The notes: generated by a model from the sequence alone, not told the origin. Counted from the stretch's first letter, positions 43,026-52,981 are shown. The stretch is 64,000 nucleotides of DNA from an uncultured Cellulophaga sp. (GCA_947492955.1 CANLOV010000002.1:1-64000); one strand, 5' to 3'. Made by a program: numbers and translations.

Positions 43026-43991
43026 TTATACTAAGTAGAAGAATGTGAATACAAATACCCAAACTAAATCTACAAAGTGCCAGTATAAACCAACTTTCTC
43101 TACCATTTCATAATGCCCTCTACGCTCATATGTTCCTAGAATAACATTAAAGAATATAATTAAGTTAATTAATATCCCTGAAAATACGTGGAAACCGTGA
43201 AAACCTGTAATAAAGAAAAAGAAATCTGCAAAAAGCCTATGCCCATACTCATTATGTACTAGATTTGCTCCTTCTACAACTTGTGTAGCTCTTTTTATTT
43301 TAGCTAATGATTCTTGTCTATTTAAAAGCGTTTTATGCCCTTCTTCATTAATTTGCTCTGTACGAATTAATATATTAGGATTAGCTTTAAAACCTTCAAC
43401 CACCTCATTAAGAGAATAGCTTGGTAAAGAACCTTCACCTACGAACCACATTCCGTTTTTACGCTCGTGTTGTACTCTTTCTCCATGTAATGGTTTTGCA
43501 AAATCTCTTAGTGCTGCTCTTTCGCCAGAGTCTGCTTTTACAAATTGTAATATTTTGCCACTTTTAGTTTCTAAAGCTCCAAAATCTCCTTTTATAAAAG
43601 TTCCCCACTCCCAAGCTTGTGAACCTACGAATATGATACCACCTATAATGGTAAAGAACATATACCATATTACTTTGTTCTTTTGCATTTTATGTCCTGC
43701 ATCAACAGCTAATACCATTGTTACCGAAGACATAATTAATATAAATGTCATGAAAGCTACATAAGCCATTGGAAAGTTCCCATGAAAGAAAGGAACGTGT
43801 GTAAAAACTTCATCAGCTATTGGCCATGTTTCTATAAATTTAAACCTAGAAAAACCATATGCTGCTAAGAAACCTGAGAAAGTTAATGCATCTGATACAA
43901 TGAAAAACCACATCATCATTTTTCCATAGCTTGCATCTAATGGCTTATTTCCACCTTCCCAAACTTTCCCTTGTGTAACCGTAGAATCCAT
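43026..43991 (-). CDS. Cytochrome c oxidase subunit III
   Basis: 321 residues. The usual subunit III helices are present, with about 110 hydrophilic residues inserted (about 132-240) between WEWGTFIKGDFGA and the EYGHRLFADFFFFITGFHGFHV helix. The conserved C-terminal YWHFVDLVWVFVFTFFYLV is intact. Such long forms are usual in Flavobacteriia oxidases. A second, shorter subunit III gene lies upstream at 44139. Confidence 0.92.
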   Translation of the reverse strand: MDSTVTQGKVWEGGNKPLDASYGKMMMWFFIVSDALTFSGFLAAYGFSRFKFIETWPIADEVFTHVPFFHGNFPMAYVAFMTFILIMSSVTMVLAVDAGHKMQKNKVIWYMFFTIIGGIIFVGSQAWEWGTFIKGDFGALETKSGKILQFVKADSGERAALRDFAKPLHGERVQHERKNGMWFVGEGSLPSYSLNEVVEGFKANPNILIRTEQINEEGHKTLLNRQESLAKIKRATQVVEGANLVHNEYGHRLFADFFFFITGFHGFHVFSGILINLIIFFNVILGTYERRGHYEMVEKVGLYWHFVDLVWVFVFTFFYLV

Positions 43992-44138
43992 ATACTAATT
44001 ATCGTGTTATTAAAATTTTGACAAATTTACATTTTTTTCGTCTATAGAAAATTTTTGATTTTAAAATCTTCTAAAAAAAATAGCTTATTTATAATTAATC
44101 CAAATACTCTTGCTTAAAACTTAATTTATGAGCCTTTA

Positions 44139-44720
44139 TTATCTATAGAAATAGAAAAATAACATTAAATACACCCATAAAATTCCTAAGAAATGCCAGA
44201 ACGTAGCTCCTAGCTCTAATCCTAATGTCTCTTCTGCTGTATATTTTCCTTTTCTTTGATTAAATAATACCACCAATAATGATATTAAACCCGCAACTAC
44301 ATGCACTATATGCACTACTGCTATTAAGAATATATAAGACATAGTTATACTACTTGTTGGCCCAGTAAAATAGTATCCTTCTCCTATTAATTCTGAAAAA
44401 CCATTAAACTGCAATACAATAAATAGTATCCCTAAACCTAATGTTGTTAATAGTAACGTAGTGGCTAATTGTTTATTTCCTTTTCTTGTTAATTGTAATG
44501 CGAAGTGATACGTAATACTACTTAATATTATAATACTAGTACTTATAAAAAAAGACGAAGGCAACTCAAAATCTCTTAACCAATCTTTTCTAGAGCTACT
44601 TACAATGTAAGCACTTGTCCACCCTGCAAAGCCCATAACTAAGCTTACAATCCCAAACCATAGCATCATTTTTTTAGCGCTATTGTTTTTTTCTTTCTGT
44701 GTTCTTTGTGTTAAATCCAT
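44139..44720 (-). CDS. Cytochrome c oxidase subunit III (short form)
   Basis: 193 residues, five to six membrane helices; the motif HIVHVVAGLISLLVVL and the end ATFWHFLGILWVYLMLFFYFYR identify subunit III. It starts 3 bp after the heme O synthase gene. Two subunit III genes side by side are usual in this clade. Confidence 0.9.
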   Translation of the reverse strand: MDLTQRTQKEKNNSAKKMMLWFGIVSLVMGFAGWTSAYIVSSSRKDWLRDFELPSSFFISTSIIILSSITYHFALQLTRKGNKQLATTLLLTTLGLGILFIVLQFNGFSELIGEGYYFTGPTSSITMSYIFLIAVVHIVHVVAGLISLLVVLFNQRKGKYTAEETLGLELGATFWHFLGILWVYLMLFFYFYR

Positions 44721-44723
44721 TCC

Positions 44724-45611
44724 TTAAATAAACTTATCTATAACATATACTATCGGCATTAATGTAATATAGGTTACACTTACCAACATTAGTTTTTTTG
44801 CTGATGGGTTATCTCGTTTTTCGTATAATTTAATAGCAAACACCAACATTACAATCCCCATTAAAAATATAATTATTGCTGCTGGTATTGATAAATGTAA
44901 ACTCCCTGTAATTCCAAATACCGGAATTACCGATATAACTAGCATCCAAATGGTATACATTATAATTTGTAATGCGGTTCCTTTATCTTTTTTGCCTGTT
45001 GGCAACATTTTAAATCCTCCTCTTTTGTAATCTTCATCTAACATCCAACCTAATGCCCAAAAGTGAGGAAATTGCCAAAAAAACTGAATCATAAATAAAG
45101 TTCCTGGCTCAATTCCAAAGTTATTTGTTACCGCTACCCAGCCTAACATAAAAGGAATTGCTCCTGGAAATGCACCAACAAAAACTGCCAAAGGTGTTTT
45201 TGTTTTTAAAGGTGTATATATGCTTGTATATAAAAAGATAGATATAGCACCAAACATGGCTGTTTTAGCATTTAATGCATACAAGGAAATTACTCCTAGT
45301 ATTGTTAAAGTAATTGCTATCATTAATGCCTTATTAACAGACATTCTACCCGATGGAATAGGTCTGTTTTTAGTCCTATTCATTAAAGCATCTAAATCTT
45401 TCTCTATAATTTGATTATAAGCATTGGAAGCTCCTACCATGCAATAACCTCCAAAAGATAATAATAATATAGGTACAAGCTTAATTTCTGATGCTGCTAA
45501 AAAATATCCTGCTACAGAAGTAAAAACTACACTAACCGCAAGCCTTACTTTGGTAATCTCCTTAAAATCAGCAAAAAAATTACTCTTTGCCATTTCAACT
45601 GCAGTATTCAT
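44724..45611 (-). CDS. cyoE: Protoheme IX farnesyltransferase (heme O synthase)
   Basis: 295 residues with eight to nine helices. Two prenyl-diphosphate-binding motifs: NQIIEKDLDALMNRTKNRPIP (about 66-86, only key residues D, R, R-P noted) and DEDYKRGGFKML (about 197-208). It makes heme O for the heme-copper oxidase encoded downstream. First gene of the cluster, with a good promoter upstream (45633-45663). Confidence 0.94.
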   Translation of the reverse strand: MNTAVEMAKSNFFADFKEITKVRLAVSVVFTSVAGYFLAASEIKLVPILLLSFGGYCMVGASNAYNQIIEKDLDALMNRTKNRPIPSGRMSVNKALMIAITLTILGVISLYALNAKTAMFGAISIFLYTSIYTPLKTKTPLAVFVGAFPGAIPFMLGWVAVTNNFGIEPGTLFMIQFFWQFPHFWALGWMLDEDYKRGGFKMLPTGKKDKGTALQIIMYTIWMLVISVIPVFGITGSLHLSIPAAIIIFLMGIVMLVFAIKLYEKRDNPSAKKLMLVSVTYITLMPIVYVIDKFI

Positions 45612-45632
45612 CTAATTTTTTTAAATAGTGTG

Positions 45633-45663
45633 CAAAGATACGGCTCAAAAGATTTTTGTGCAA
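45633..45663 (-). promoter_or_regulatory. Bacteroidota promoter for the oxidase cluster
   Basis: On the - strand TTG (45663-45661), then 20 bp, then TATCTTTG (45640-45633): the TTTG-N19/21-TAnnTTTG form used by the Bacteroidota primary sigma factor. It lies 22 bp before the cyoE ATG. Confidence 0.8.
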
Positions 45664-45729
45664 TGAAATAGAGCTGTTTATACAATTAACAAAACACAAC
45701 TTACTTTACCTCTTAATTATTCTAAAAAA

Positions 45730-45757
45730 CAAAGCCCATCTAAATTAGATGAGCTTT
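45730..45757 (-). terminator. Terminator of the sulfate assimilation cluster
   Basis: AAAGC..CATCTAA pairs with TTAGATG..GCTTT; on the - strand it is followed by T residues. It sits just after the ferredoxin-NADP reductase stop. Confidence 0.8.
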
Positions 45758-45781
45758 ATTATATATTGATTATAAAAGTGC

Positions 45782-46843
45782 TTATGCAATACTCTGTACT
45801 ACTTCTTTTTTAGCTTGTTTTTTAGAACCGTCAAATCCTTCTACACCACCTACAGTAGTATACTTCATTACATAACGTTTTCCTGGATTTACAATTTGGT
45901 ATGCATACTGACACATTACCGCTGCTTCATGAAAACCAGATAAAATTAGCTTTAATTTACCTTCGTAAGTATTTACATCACCAATAGCAAATACACCTGG
46001 TATATTTGTTTGGTAATCTTTTGCGTTATTTACCTTAATAGCATTTTTCTCTATCTCTAAGCCCCAGTTTCCAATAGGTCCTAGTTTTGGAGATAGCCCA
46101 AATAATGGAATAAAGTTATCTACTTCTAATCTTGTAGTTCCTTTTTCTGCATCATTGTGCTTAATACTAACAGTTTCTACAGCACCATCACCATGTATTT
46201 CTTTTACCTCAGCTTCTGTATACAATTTAATTTTACCCAATTTTGCTAACTCGGCAGCTTTTTCTACAGAATCTAAAGCCCCTCTAAACTCATTTCTACG
46301 GTGTACTAAAGATACTTCTGACGCTACATCTGCCAAGAAAATTGCCCAGTCTAAAGCAGAATCTCCTCCACCAGCAATAACCACTTTTTTATCGCGATAT
46401 ACTTCTGGATCCTTAATCATATATGCAACACCTTTATCTTCAAAATCAGCGATATTAGAGATAGGTGGTTTTCTTGGCTCAAAAGAACCTAAACCTCCTG
46501 CAATTACTACTACAGGTGCATTATGCTTTGTTCCCTTGTTAGTAGTTACCACAAAAGAACCATCTTCTAACTTATCTAAAGTTTCTGCACGTTCTCCTAA
46601 AGTGTAACCTGCTTCAAAAGGCTTAATTTGCTCCATTAAATTATCTACCAAATCTCCTGCTAAAACTTCTGGAAATGCCGGGATATCATAAATAGGCTTT
46701 TTAGGATATATTTCCGAACATTGACCTCCAGTTTGTGGCAATGCATCTATTAAATGGCATTTTAATTTTAATAACCCTGCTTCAAAAACAGTGAACAACC
46801 CCGTTGGTCCTGCTCCAATAATTAATATATCCGTCTTTATCAT
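45782..46843 (-). CDS. Ferredoxin/flavodoxin-NADP reductase, thioredoxin-reductase-like type (YumC-like)
   Basis: 353 residues. FAD motif IIGAGPTGLFTVFEAG, NADP motif VIAGGGDSALDWA (about 148-160), and C-terminal FAD motif GVFAIGDVNTYEGKLKLI. It lacks the CxxC of thioredoxin reductase, as expected of YumC-type enzymes. It lies 53 bp after the SUMT gene in the sulfate cluster, so the likely role is to reduce ferredoxin for the sulfite reductase encoded upstream (inference from position). Confidence 0.88.
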   Translation of the reverse strand: MIKTDILIIGAGPTGLFTVFEAGLLKLKCHLIDALPQTGGQCSEIYPKKPIYDIPAFPEVLAGDLVDNLMEQIKPFEAGYTLGERAETLDKLEDGSFVVTTNKGTKHNAPVVVIAGGLGSFEPRKPPISNIADFEDKGVAYMIKDPEVYRDKKVVIAGGGDSALDWAIFLADVASEVSLVHRRNEFRGALDSVEKAAELAKLGKIKLYTEAEVKEIHGDGAVETVSIKHNDAEKGTTRLEVDNFIPLFGLSPKLGPIGNWGLEIEKNAIKVNNAKDYQTNIPGVFAIGDVNTYEGKLKLILSGFHEAAVMCQYAYQIVNPGKRYVMKYTTVGGVEGFDGSKKQAKKEVVQSIA

Positions 46844-46896
46844 TTTACTTTACTTATATTCTAATTTAATTTGCTTCCTTATTTTAAAGAAGACTT

Positions 46897-47703
46897 TTAC
46901 TTATTTATTTCAGTATAATTTTGAACTAACTCTTTTATACTTTGTCTATGATTTACTACTTCTCCAATAATAATAATTGCCGGATTTGCTAACTCTTGTT
47001 TTGCTACTTCTGCTTCTATTGTAGCTATGGTTGCAACTCCAATTTTTTCATTATCTCTAGTTCCGTTCTGAATAATAGCTATTGGCAATTCTGATTTCCC
47101 TTCTGCTTTAAACAAATCTACTATAGTTGGCAACTTACTCATGCCCATTAAAATAACAACTGTAGCATCAGATTTTGCTGCTAAATACACATCTTTAGAC
47201 AGCTTATGTTCTTTTGTTGTCCCTGTTATAATCCAAAAACTTTCAGATGCTCCTCTTTTAGTTATTGGAATATTCTGCGCTGCAGGAACTGCTACTGATG
47301 ATGATATTCCTGGCACCATAGCAACATCCATCCCTTTTTCTGCTGCAAACAACATTTCTTCTGCCCCTCTACCAAAAACAAATGGATCACCTCCTTTTAA
47401 ACGAACTATATGCCCATGGGTTTTTCCCATTTTTACAATAAGCTCATTTATTTGTTCTTGCTGATATACGTAACATCCTTTTCTTTTACCAACAAAAATA
47501 TGTTCCGCATTAGTTGCATAGGCTAATAAACTTGGATTTACCAAAGCATCATACAAAACTACATCTGCTGCTTCTAATGCTTTTATCGCTTTTAATGTGA
47601 TTAATTCCACATCTCCAGGACCTGCACCAACTACCGTCAATTTACCTCTAGTTTCTAGAGCTTCATTGGCTGCATCTTGAGTATGTTTTTCTGAATTAAT
47701 CAT
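46897..47703 (-). CDS. cobA: Uroporphyrinogen-III C-methyltransferase (SUMT)
   Basis: 268 residues. Motifs VVGAGPGDVELITLKAIKAL (about 24-43), RLKGGDPFVFGRG (about 99-111) and VPGISSSVAVPA (about 130-141) identify the SAM-dependent enzyme that makes precorrin-2. Here precorrin-2 feeds siroheme for the adjacent sulfite reductase. No CysG-type dehydrogenase/chelatase is fused. It starts 9 bp after the reductase gene. Confidence 0.93.
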   Translation of the reverse strand: MINSEKHTQDAANEALETRGKLTVVGAGPGDVELITLKAIKALEAADVVLYDALVNPSLLAYATNAEHIFVGKRKGCYVYQQEQINELIVKMGKTHGHIVRLKGGDPFVFGRGAEEMLFAAEKGMDVAMVPGISSSVAVPAAQNIPITKRGASESFWIITGTTKEHKLSKDVYLAAKSDATVVILMGMSKLPTIVDLFKAEGKSELPIAIIQNGTRDNEKIGVATIATIEAEVAKQELANPAIIIIGEVVNHRQSIKELVQNYTEINK

Positions 47704-47712
47704 TCTATATTA

Positions 47713-49803
47713 TTATGCCTCTATTAAATCTTGCTTTCTATATGCTTCTACTTTCTTTAAAAAGTTTTTAGCATCTTCTATATGTCTTTTTGCAAATGCT
47801 TCTGTTGGCTCTTCTTTATTAATTTGAAGTGCAAACTCCTCAAAAGAAGTATCTAAACTTAACTTCCCTGACGCTACAAAATTAGTATCAAAATCAGTTA
47901 TAATTTTAGCATGTGTATTGGTCTTTTTCTTAGCTGCCAATAACAATGCTTTTGCTGAATTTACAATTGATGAGTAAGAATGATAAATACTTGCCGCAAA
48001 TTTTCCTTCTTTTAAAGTTTCTTCTGCATTTTGTATTTTTTCTTCACTCTCAAAAAATAGGGTTGCAATTAAATCTATAATTACACCCGCGCATTCTCCA
48101 ATTCCGATTGCTTTTTCGTACTTAGCTGTTGAACCCCAATCTATAAAATCTTCTGCTTTTAGGTCTTCTACATCACTTAAATGCGTTAACAAATCGTAGA
48201 AATAATGCTCTCCTTTTTCTACATAGTAATCTACAAACTTAGCTCCGTTAGCATTTGCTTCAAAATCATCTAAAATGACTCTTAGCGCTTCTGGCCCTCT
48301 TTTACTTGGCACTTTTACTACTTTATCTGCAAAACGAGCTTTTCCGTTTCCAAAGTTACCACCACCTAACAATACTTGTAATGCTGGTGCAACTAATTTA
48401 TCTTTTGTACGAACAGACATTCCCTGAAAACCTATGTTAGCCATATTGTGCTGACCACAAGCATTCATACATCCACTAATTTTTATAACAACATCCGAAT
48501 TGTTTGCATATTGTGGATACTCTGCATTAAGAACACGCTCTAACTCATCTGATATACCTGTACTACTTGCTATTCCTAAGTTACAAGTATCTGTACCAGG
48601 ACAAGCTGTAATATCTGATATTTTATTATAACCTGCTGTTGCAAATCCTAATTTTTCTAACTCTGTATAAAAGAAAGGAACTAACTCTTCTTTTACATAA
48701 GGCACTAATATATTTTGACGTAAAGACAAACGAATTTCAGACGCTGCATATTTTTCTACCAAATCTGCTAACAATCTTGCTTTATCTATATAAAAATCTC
48801 CTAAGTTTACTTTTATACCAATAGCTACATATCCTGCCTGTTTTTGCGGCACTATATTCGTAGATTTCCAAGTTTCGAATGCTTTTTGATCTGCAATTGT
48901 TACCTCTGGGGCAGTTGCTTCTGCAACTTTTACTTCTGGATATGCTGCTGCATCTATAGGATATGTTTTTACAGGAACTGCTTTTTGCTCTGCAGCTAAT
49001 AATTCTTTAAAAGCATCTAAACCTATATCTTTTAATAAAAATTTCATTCTTGCTTTTGCTCTACTCTTACGTTCTCCGTAACGATCAAAAACACGAACCA
49101 CTGCTTCTATTAATGGTATAATTTGGTCTGATGGTAAAAAGCTATACAATTCTTCTGCTAAACGCGGCTGCGAACCTAAACCACCTGCCAACATTACTTT
49201 AAAACCAACAACTCCATTTTCTATTTTAGCTATAAAACCTAAATCGTGCATGTAAGAAAGCCCTGTATCTTCTGCTGTTGCAGAGAATGATACTTTAAAC
49301 TTTCTTCCTAATTCCTGACTAATAGGATTTCTTAACATGTACTCAAAAAGGCCATGTGCATAAGGAGAAACATCAAAAGGCTCATCTACATCTATACCTG
49401 CTGTTTCACTTGCTGTTACATTACGTACTGTGTTACCACAAGCTTCACGCAATGTAATACTATCTTTATCTAATTCTGACCAAAGTTCAGGTGTACGATT
49501 TAAATCTACATAGTGAATTTGAATATCCTGACGTGTAGTTATGTGTAAACGACCCGTAGAGTACTCTTCTGAAACATCACATATTCTACGTAATTGGTTC
49601 GATGATACTTTTCCGTATGGTAATTTTATACGAATCATCTGCACACCTTCTTGGCGCTGACCGTATACACCACGTGCTAAACGAAGACTACGAAACTTTT
49701 CTTCGTCTATTTTTCCGTCTTTAAATTCTTGAATTTTATTAGCTAATTCTAAAATTTCTTTTTCTACTACCGGATTTTCTATCTCTGTTCTGAAACTTTG
49801 CAT
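47713..49803 (-). CDS. Ferredoxin-type sulfite (or nitrite) reductase with C-terminal HEPN-like domain
   Basis: 696 residues. Residues 1-540 are the two-lobed siroheme reductase (QIHYVDL substrate-side region; TACPGTDTCNLG and SGCMNACGQHN supply the four Cys of the 4Fe-4S/siroheme site). Residues from about 560 form an extra helical domain (EETLKEGKFAASIYHSYSS), which in flavobacterial homologues is called HEPN. The context of cysH, cysD, cysN and SUMT makes sulfite the likely substrate. The tail's role is unknown. Confidence 0.9.
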   Translation of the reverse strand: MQSFRTEIENPVVEKEILELANKIQEFKDGKIDEEKFRSLRLARGVYGQRQEGVQMIRIKLPYGKVSSNQLRRICDVSEEYSTGRLHITTRQDIQIHYVDLNRTPELWSELDKDSITLREACGNTVRNVTASETAGIDVDEPFDVSPYAHGLFEYMLRNPISQELGRKFKVSFSATAEDTGLSYMHDLGFIAKIENGVVGFKVMLAGGLGSQPRLAEELYSFLPSDQIIPLIEAVVRVFDRYGERKSRAKARMKFLLKDIGLDAFKELLAAEQKAVPVKTYPIDAAAYPEVKVAEATAPEVTIADQKAFETWKSTNIVPQKQAGYVAIGIKVNLGDFYIDKARLLADLVEKYAASEIRLSLRQNILVPYVKEELVPFFYTELEKLGFATAGYNKISDITACPGTDTCNLGIASSTGISDELERVLNAEYPQYANNSDVVIKISGCMNACGQHNMANIGFQGMSVRTKDKLVAPALQVLLGGGNFGNGKARFADKVVKVPSKRGPEALRVILDDFEANANGAKFVDYYVEKGEHYFYDLLTHLSDVEDLKAEDFIDWGSTAKYEKAIGIGECAGVIIDLIATLFFESEEKIQNAEETLKEGKFAASIYHSYSSIVNSAKALLLAAKKKTNTHAKIITDFDTNFVASGKLSLDTSFEEFALQINKEEPTEAFAKRHIEDAKNFLKKVEAYRKQDLIEA

Positions 49804-49936
49804 CTCTTGATTTAGTATTGAGTAGTTAGTATTGAGTATTGAGACTTACCTCTTATTCAAATTCACTACGTTTTTCAATAATTTTTTTATTTTATTTAGA
49901 GTATCATTTTCAATACTCTATACTTATATCTAATAA
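49804..49936. other. Intergenic region with repeated TATTGAGTA units
   Basis: TTAGTATTGAGTA occurs twice nearly in tandem (from 49812 and 49827), then ATTGAG again; the inverse (CAATACTCTATAC) is at about 49911-49923. No gene seen. It may be a small hairpin between cysN and the reductase gene. Confidence 0.4.
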
Positions 49937-51184
49937 TTACTCTATAAAGCCTACTCCCGCAGTATTATTTGTTTGTGGATCTATTAATATAAACGAACCG
50001 TTGCTTTTGTTATCTACGTACTTATCGTAGAACACTGGCTTTGCTAATTTTATTTTTACAGTACCAATCTGGTTTAATGTTAACGAATCTGCTTCCGAAT
50101 CATTGCCTGTAAAATCTGTTGCTAAAACAGTATCTACACTTTCTATCATTGCTTGCACCTGGTTGGTACCATGTTTAAGCAAATACTTACTACGAGATAC
50201 TAAGTTTTTACTATCCATCCAACATACTTTAGCTGTAACTGCTTTTTCTATGCTTGGCTCTTCTCCTGTCTTTACAATCATATCACCTCTAGATACATTA
50301 ATGTTATCTGTTAGTGTTATGTTTATAGAACTTCCTCTTCCTGCTTTTTCAAACTTTTTATCAAAGAAGTATATTTCTTTAATTGTAGATTTTGTTAAAG
50401 ATGGTAATACTGTTACTTCATCTCCTACAGCTAAATCGTTACCATATAATTTACCTGCATATCCACGAAAATCGTGAAACTCATCTTTCTTTGGTCTTAC
50501 TACTGTTTGCACAGGAAAACGCGCTTGTCCTTTTTCAAAAACATCTTGCGCATTTAATTTTTCTAAGTGATCCAAAATAGACTCTCCCTTATACCAAGGC
50601 ATTGCATCTGATGTAGTTACTACATTATCTCCTTTTAAAGCACTAACAGGTACAAATGTTATATTCTGCTCTTTGTAATCGCTCTTTGCAATAATGTTTT
50701 CGAACTCTGCTTTTATGGCATTAAACTTTTCTTCAGAATAGTCTACTAAATCCATTTTATTTACTGCAACTACAACATCTTTAATACGCAATAAATTGTT
50801 GATAAAAAAATGACGGTACGTTTGCTCTATAACTCCATTACGTGCATCTACCAAAATAATTGACGCTTGTGATGTTGATGCTCCTGTTACCATGTTACGC
50901 GTATACTCTATATGCCCTGGAGTATCTGCTATAATATAACTTTTGTTTGCTGTAGAGAAATATATATGTGCTACATCAATCGTAATTCCTTGTTCTCTTT
51001 CTGCAACTAAACCATCTGTTGCTAAAGAAAAGTCTAAGTAATCAAATCCGTTTGCCTTACTTCTACTTTCTATGGCCTCTAACTTATCTGTAGTTAAAGA
51101 TTTTGTATCATAAAGAATGCGCCCGATTAAGGTACTTTTACCATCATCTACACTTCCTGCTGTTGCTATTTTTAATACTTCCAT
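49937..51184 (-). CDS. cysN: Sulfate adenylyltransferase subunit 1 (GTPase)
   Basis: 415 residues. GTPase motifs GSVDDGKST (G1), DTPGH (G3) and NKMD (G4), then EF-Tu-like beta-barrel domains. It couples GTP hydrolysis to APS formation with CysD. The length shows no fused APS kinase (CysC) domain. It is in order with cysD upstream, 138 bp apart, and the reductase downstream. Confidence 0.95.
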   Translation of the reverse strand: MEVLKIATAGSVDDGKSTLIGRILYDTKSLTTDKLEAIESRSKANGFDYLDFSLATDGLVAEREQGITIDVAHIYFSTANKSYIIADTPGHIEYTRNMVTGASTSQASIILVDARNGVIEQTYRHFFINNLLRIKDVVVAVNKMDLVDYSEEKFNAIKAEFENIIAKSDYKEQNITFVPVSALKGDNVVTTSDAMPWYKGESILDHLEKLNAQDVFEKGQARFPVQTVVRPKKDEFHDFRGYAGKLYGNDLAVGDEVTVLPSLTKSTIKEIYFFDKKFEKAGRGSSINITLTDNINVSRGDMIVKTGEEPSIEKAVTAKVCWMDSKNLVSRSKYLLKHGTNQVQAMIESVDTVLATDFTGNDSEADSLTLNQIGTVKIKLAKPVFYDKYVDNKSNGSFILIDPQTNNTAGVGFIE

Positions 51185-51322
51185 TCTATTTTGGTTGGTA
51201 GTTTTTAGTTGTCAGACTTAATTTACATTAACCACTAAACTAAAACTCCTATTTTATCTGTTTATAACTTATTTTACAGCAATTGAAAATACACTTAACT
51301 CACAACTGCTAACTTACAACTA

Positions 51323-52270
51323 TTAAAAGTACCCTTGTTGCTTACGTTTTTCCATAGCTGCTTCGGATCGTTTATCATCGATACGTGCTCCACGCTCAGA
51401 AATAGTACTTTCTCTAATTTCGCCAACTACTTTTTCTATGCTAACCGCATCTGATAAAACAGCTGCTGTACAAGACATATCTCCTACAGTTCTAAAACGT
51501 ACTAAACGCTCTTCTACAATTTCGTCTTCCTCTCGATAAACTACATCATCTTCTGCAGACCAAATCATTCCATCACGGATAAATGTTTTACGTTTATGCG
51601 CAAAATAAATAGATGGAATTTCTATTTCTTCTTTTTCTATATAACTCCAAACATCTAATTCTGTCCAGTTACTAATAGGAAAAACACGAACATTTTGTCC
51701 TAAGTCTATTTTTCCGTTTAACATATCAAACAATTCTGGTCGTTGGTTTTTCTCATCCCATTGTCCAAAATCATCACGTACAGAAAAAATACGTTCTTTA
51801 GCTCTTGCTTTTTCTTCATCTCTACGTGCTCCACCAATAGCAGCATCGAACTTAAACTCCTCTAAAGCATCTAAAAGCGTAACTGTTTGTAATGAGTTAC
51901 GGCTTGCATATTTCCCTGTTTCTTCTTTTACCTTACCAGCATCAATAGCATCTTGTACATTACGAACAATAAGTTCTACTCCTAATTCTTTTGCTAAACG
52001 ATCTCTAAACTCTATAGTTTCTGGAAAGTTATGTCCTGTATCTACATGTAATAAAGGAAAAGGAATTTTTGCTGGCCAAAACGCTTTCTGTGCTAAACGT
52101 ACTAATGTTATGGAATCTTTTCCTCCTGAGAATAATAACACAGGTTTTTCAAACTGTGCTACTACTTCTCTAAAAATGTAAATTGCTTCACTTTCTAAAG
52201 CATTTGTTCTTAAGAAAGTTGAGTCGCTATGTGTTGTTCCTGTTTCCAATTCTGTTGTTATTGTATTCAA
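51323..52270 (-). CDS. cysD: Sulfate adenylyltransferase subunit 2
   Basis: 315 residues. PP-loop LLFSGGKDSITL (about 45-56), followed by the ATP sulfurylase blocks LLHVDTGHNFPETIEFRD and GGARRDEEKARAKER, and the C-terminal GARIDDKRSEAAMEKRKQQGYF. It makes APS from ATP and sulfate with CysN. Length normal for CysD. Confidence 0.96.
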   Translation of the reverse strand: MNTITTELETGTTHSDSTFLRTNALESEAIYIFREVVAQFEKPVLLFSGGKDSITLVRLAQKAFWPAKIPFPLLHVDTGHNFPETIEFRDRLAKELGVELIVRNVQDAIDAGKVKEETGKYASRNSLQTVTLLDALEEFKFDAAIGGARRDEEKARAKERIFSVRDDFGQWDEKNQRPELFDMLNGKIDLGQNVRVFPISNWTELDVWSYIEKEEIEIPSIYFAHKRKTFIRDGMIWSAEDDVVYREEDEIVEERLVRFRTVGDMSCTAAVLSDAVSIEKVVGEIRESTISERGARIDDKRSEAAMEKRKQQGYF

Positions 52271-52329
52271 AATATTATCTTTTTACACTCCCTTTATACT
52301 TTTAAAGAAAGAGGTATTCTATTTAAATC

Positions 52330-52953
52330 TTATGTATGTAACCCACATTCTCTATTTTCAAGAACTTTTGTTGGGTCAAAATACTTATGCTCATTTGGCA
52401 AATTACGTTCTTCTAAATAAGCATCTAATTTCTCATCTGACCAGTGATAAAAAGGACTTACTTTTAAAACCCCATCTTTACTAACACTTAAGACATCTAA
52501 AGAATTTCTTAATGCTGTTTGTCCTTTTCTAAGGTTTGTAAACCATACATCTGGCTTGTGCTCTGCCATTGCTCTTCCAAACGGCTCTAGTTTTACTTGT
52601 TCTGTAAAAATAGCATGCTTTGGATCATCTATCCCAGGGATTCCCATAACAGCATCTCTATGAGAAGACGTTTGTTTAGGAACATACAAATGAATGTTTA
52701 AGCCAAGTTTCTCTATTAACTCTTCAGCATGCCTATATGTATTTGGAGTATTATAACCTGTATCGCACCAAATAACTTTAATATCTTTATTTACTGCAGT
52801 AACAGCATGTAAAATATTTACTTCGTAAGGTCTAAAATTTGTAGTCACTAAGGCATTATCTGCTTGTGCTATTGCCCATGTAATAATTTCCTCAGGAGTA
52901 CTTGTTTTAAACTGATTGTTTAACTCTTTTATTTGTTGCTCTGTAAATGCCAT
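52330..52953 (-). CDS. cysH: Phosphoadenylyl-sulfate (or adenylyl-sulfate) reductase
   Basis: 207 residues, PAPS reductase fold. The catalytic Cys is in the C-terminal ECGLHT motif, and KVIWCDTGYNTPNTYRHAEEL gives the nucleotide-binding face. Only two Cys are present, so the CC..CxxC 4Fe-4S cluster of most APS reductases is absent. The form resembles thioredoxin-dependent PAPS reductases, yet no CysC kinase gene lies in this cluster. Confidence 0.9.
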   Translation of the reverse strand: MAFTEQQIKELNNQFKTSTPEEIITWAIAQADNALVTTNFRPYEVNILHAVTAVNKDIKVIWCDTGYNTPNTYRHAEELIEKLGLNIHLYVPKQTSSHRDAVMGIPGIDDPKHAIFTEQVKLEPFGRAMAEHKPDVWFTNLRKGQTALRNSLDVLSVSKDGVLKVSPFYHWSDEKLDAYLEERNLPNEHKYFDPTKVLENRECGLHT

Positions 52954-52981
52954 TCTCTAAACTCTTTAAACTCTTAATAAA

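Noticed and set aside
44022-44029. TAAATTTG on the - strand before the long subunit III gene as a promoter
   Set aside because: No TTG lies 19-21 bp upstream. It may be chance in AT-rich sequence.
46155-46607. 150-codon + strand frame inside the ferredoxin-NADP reductase gene
   Set aside because: Antisense shadow of a well-supported gene with intact cofactor motifs.
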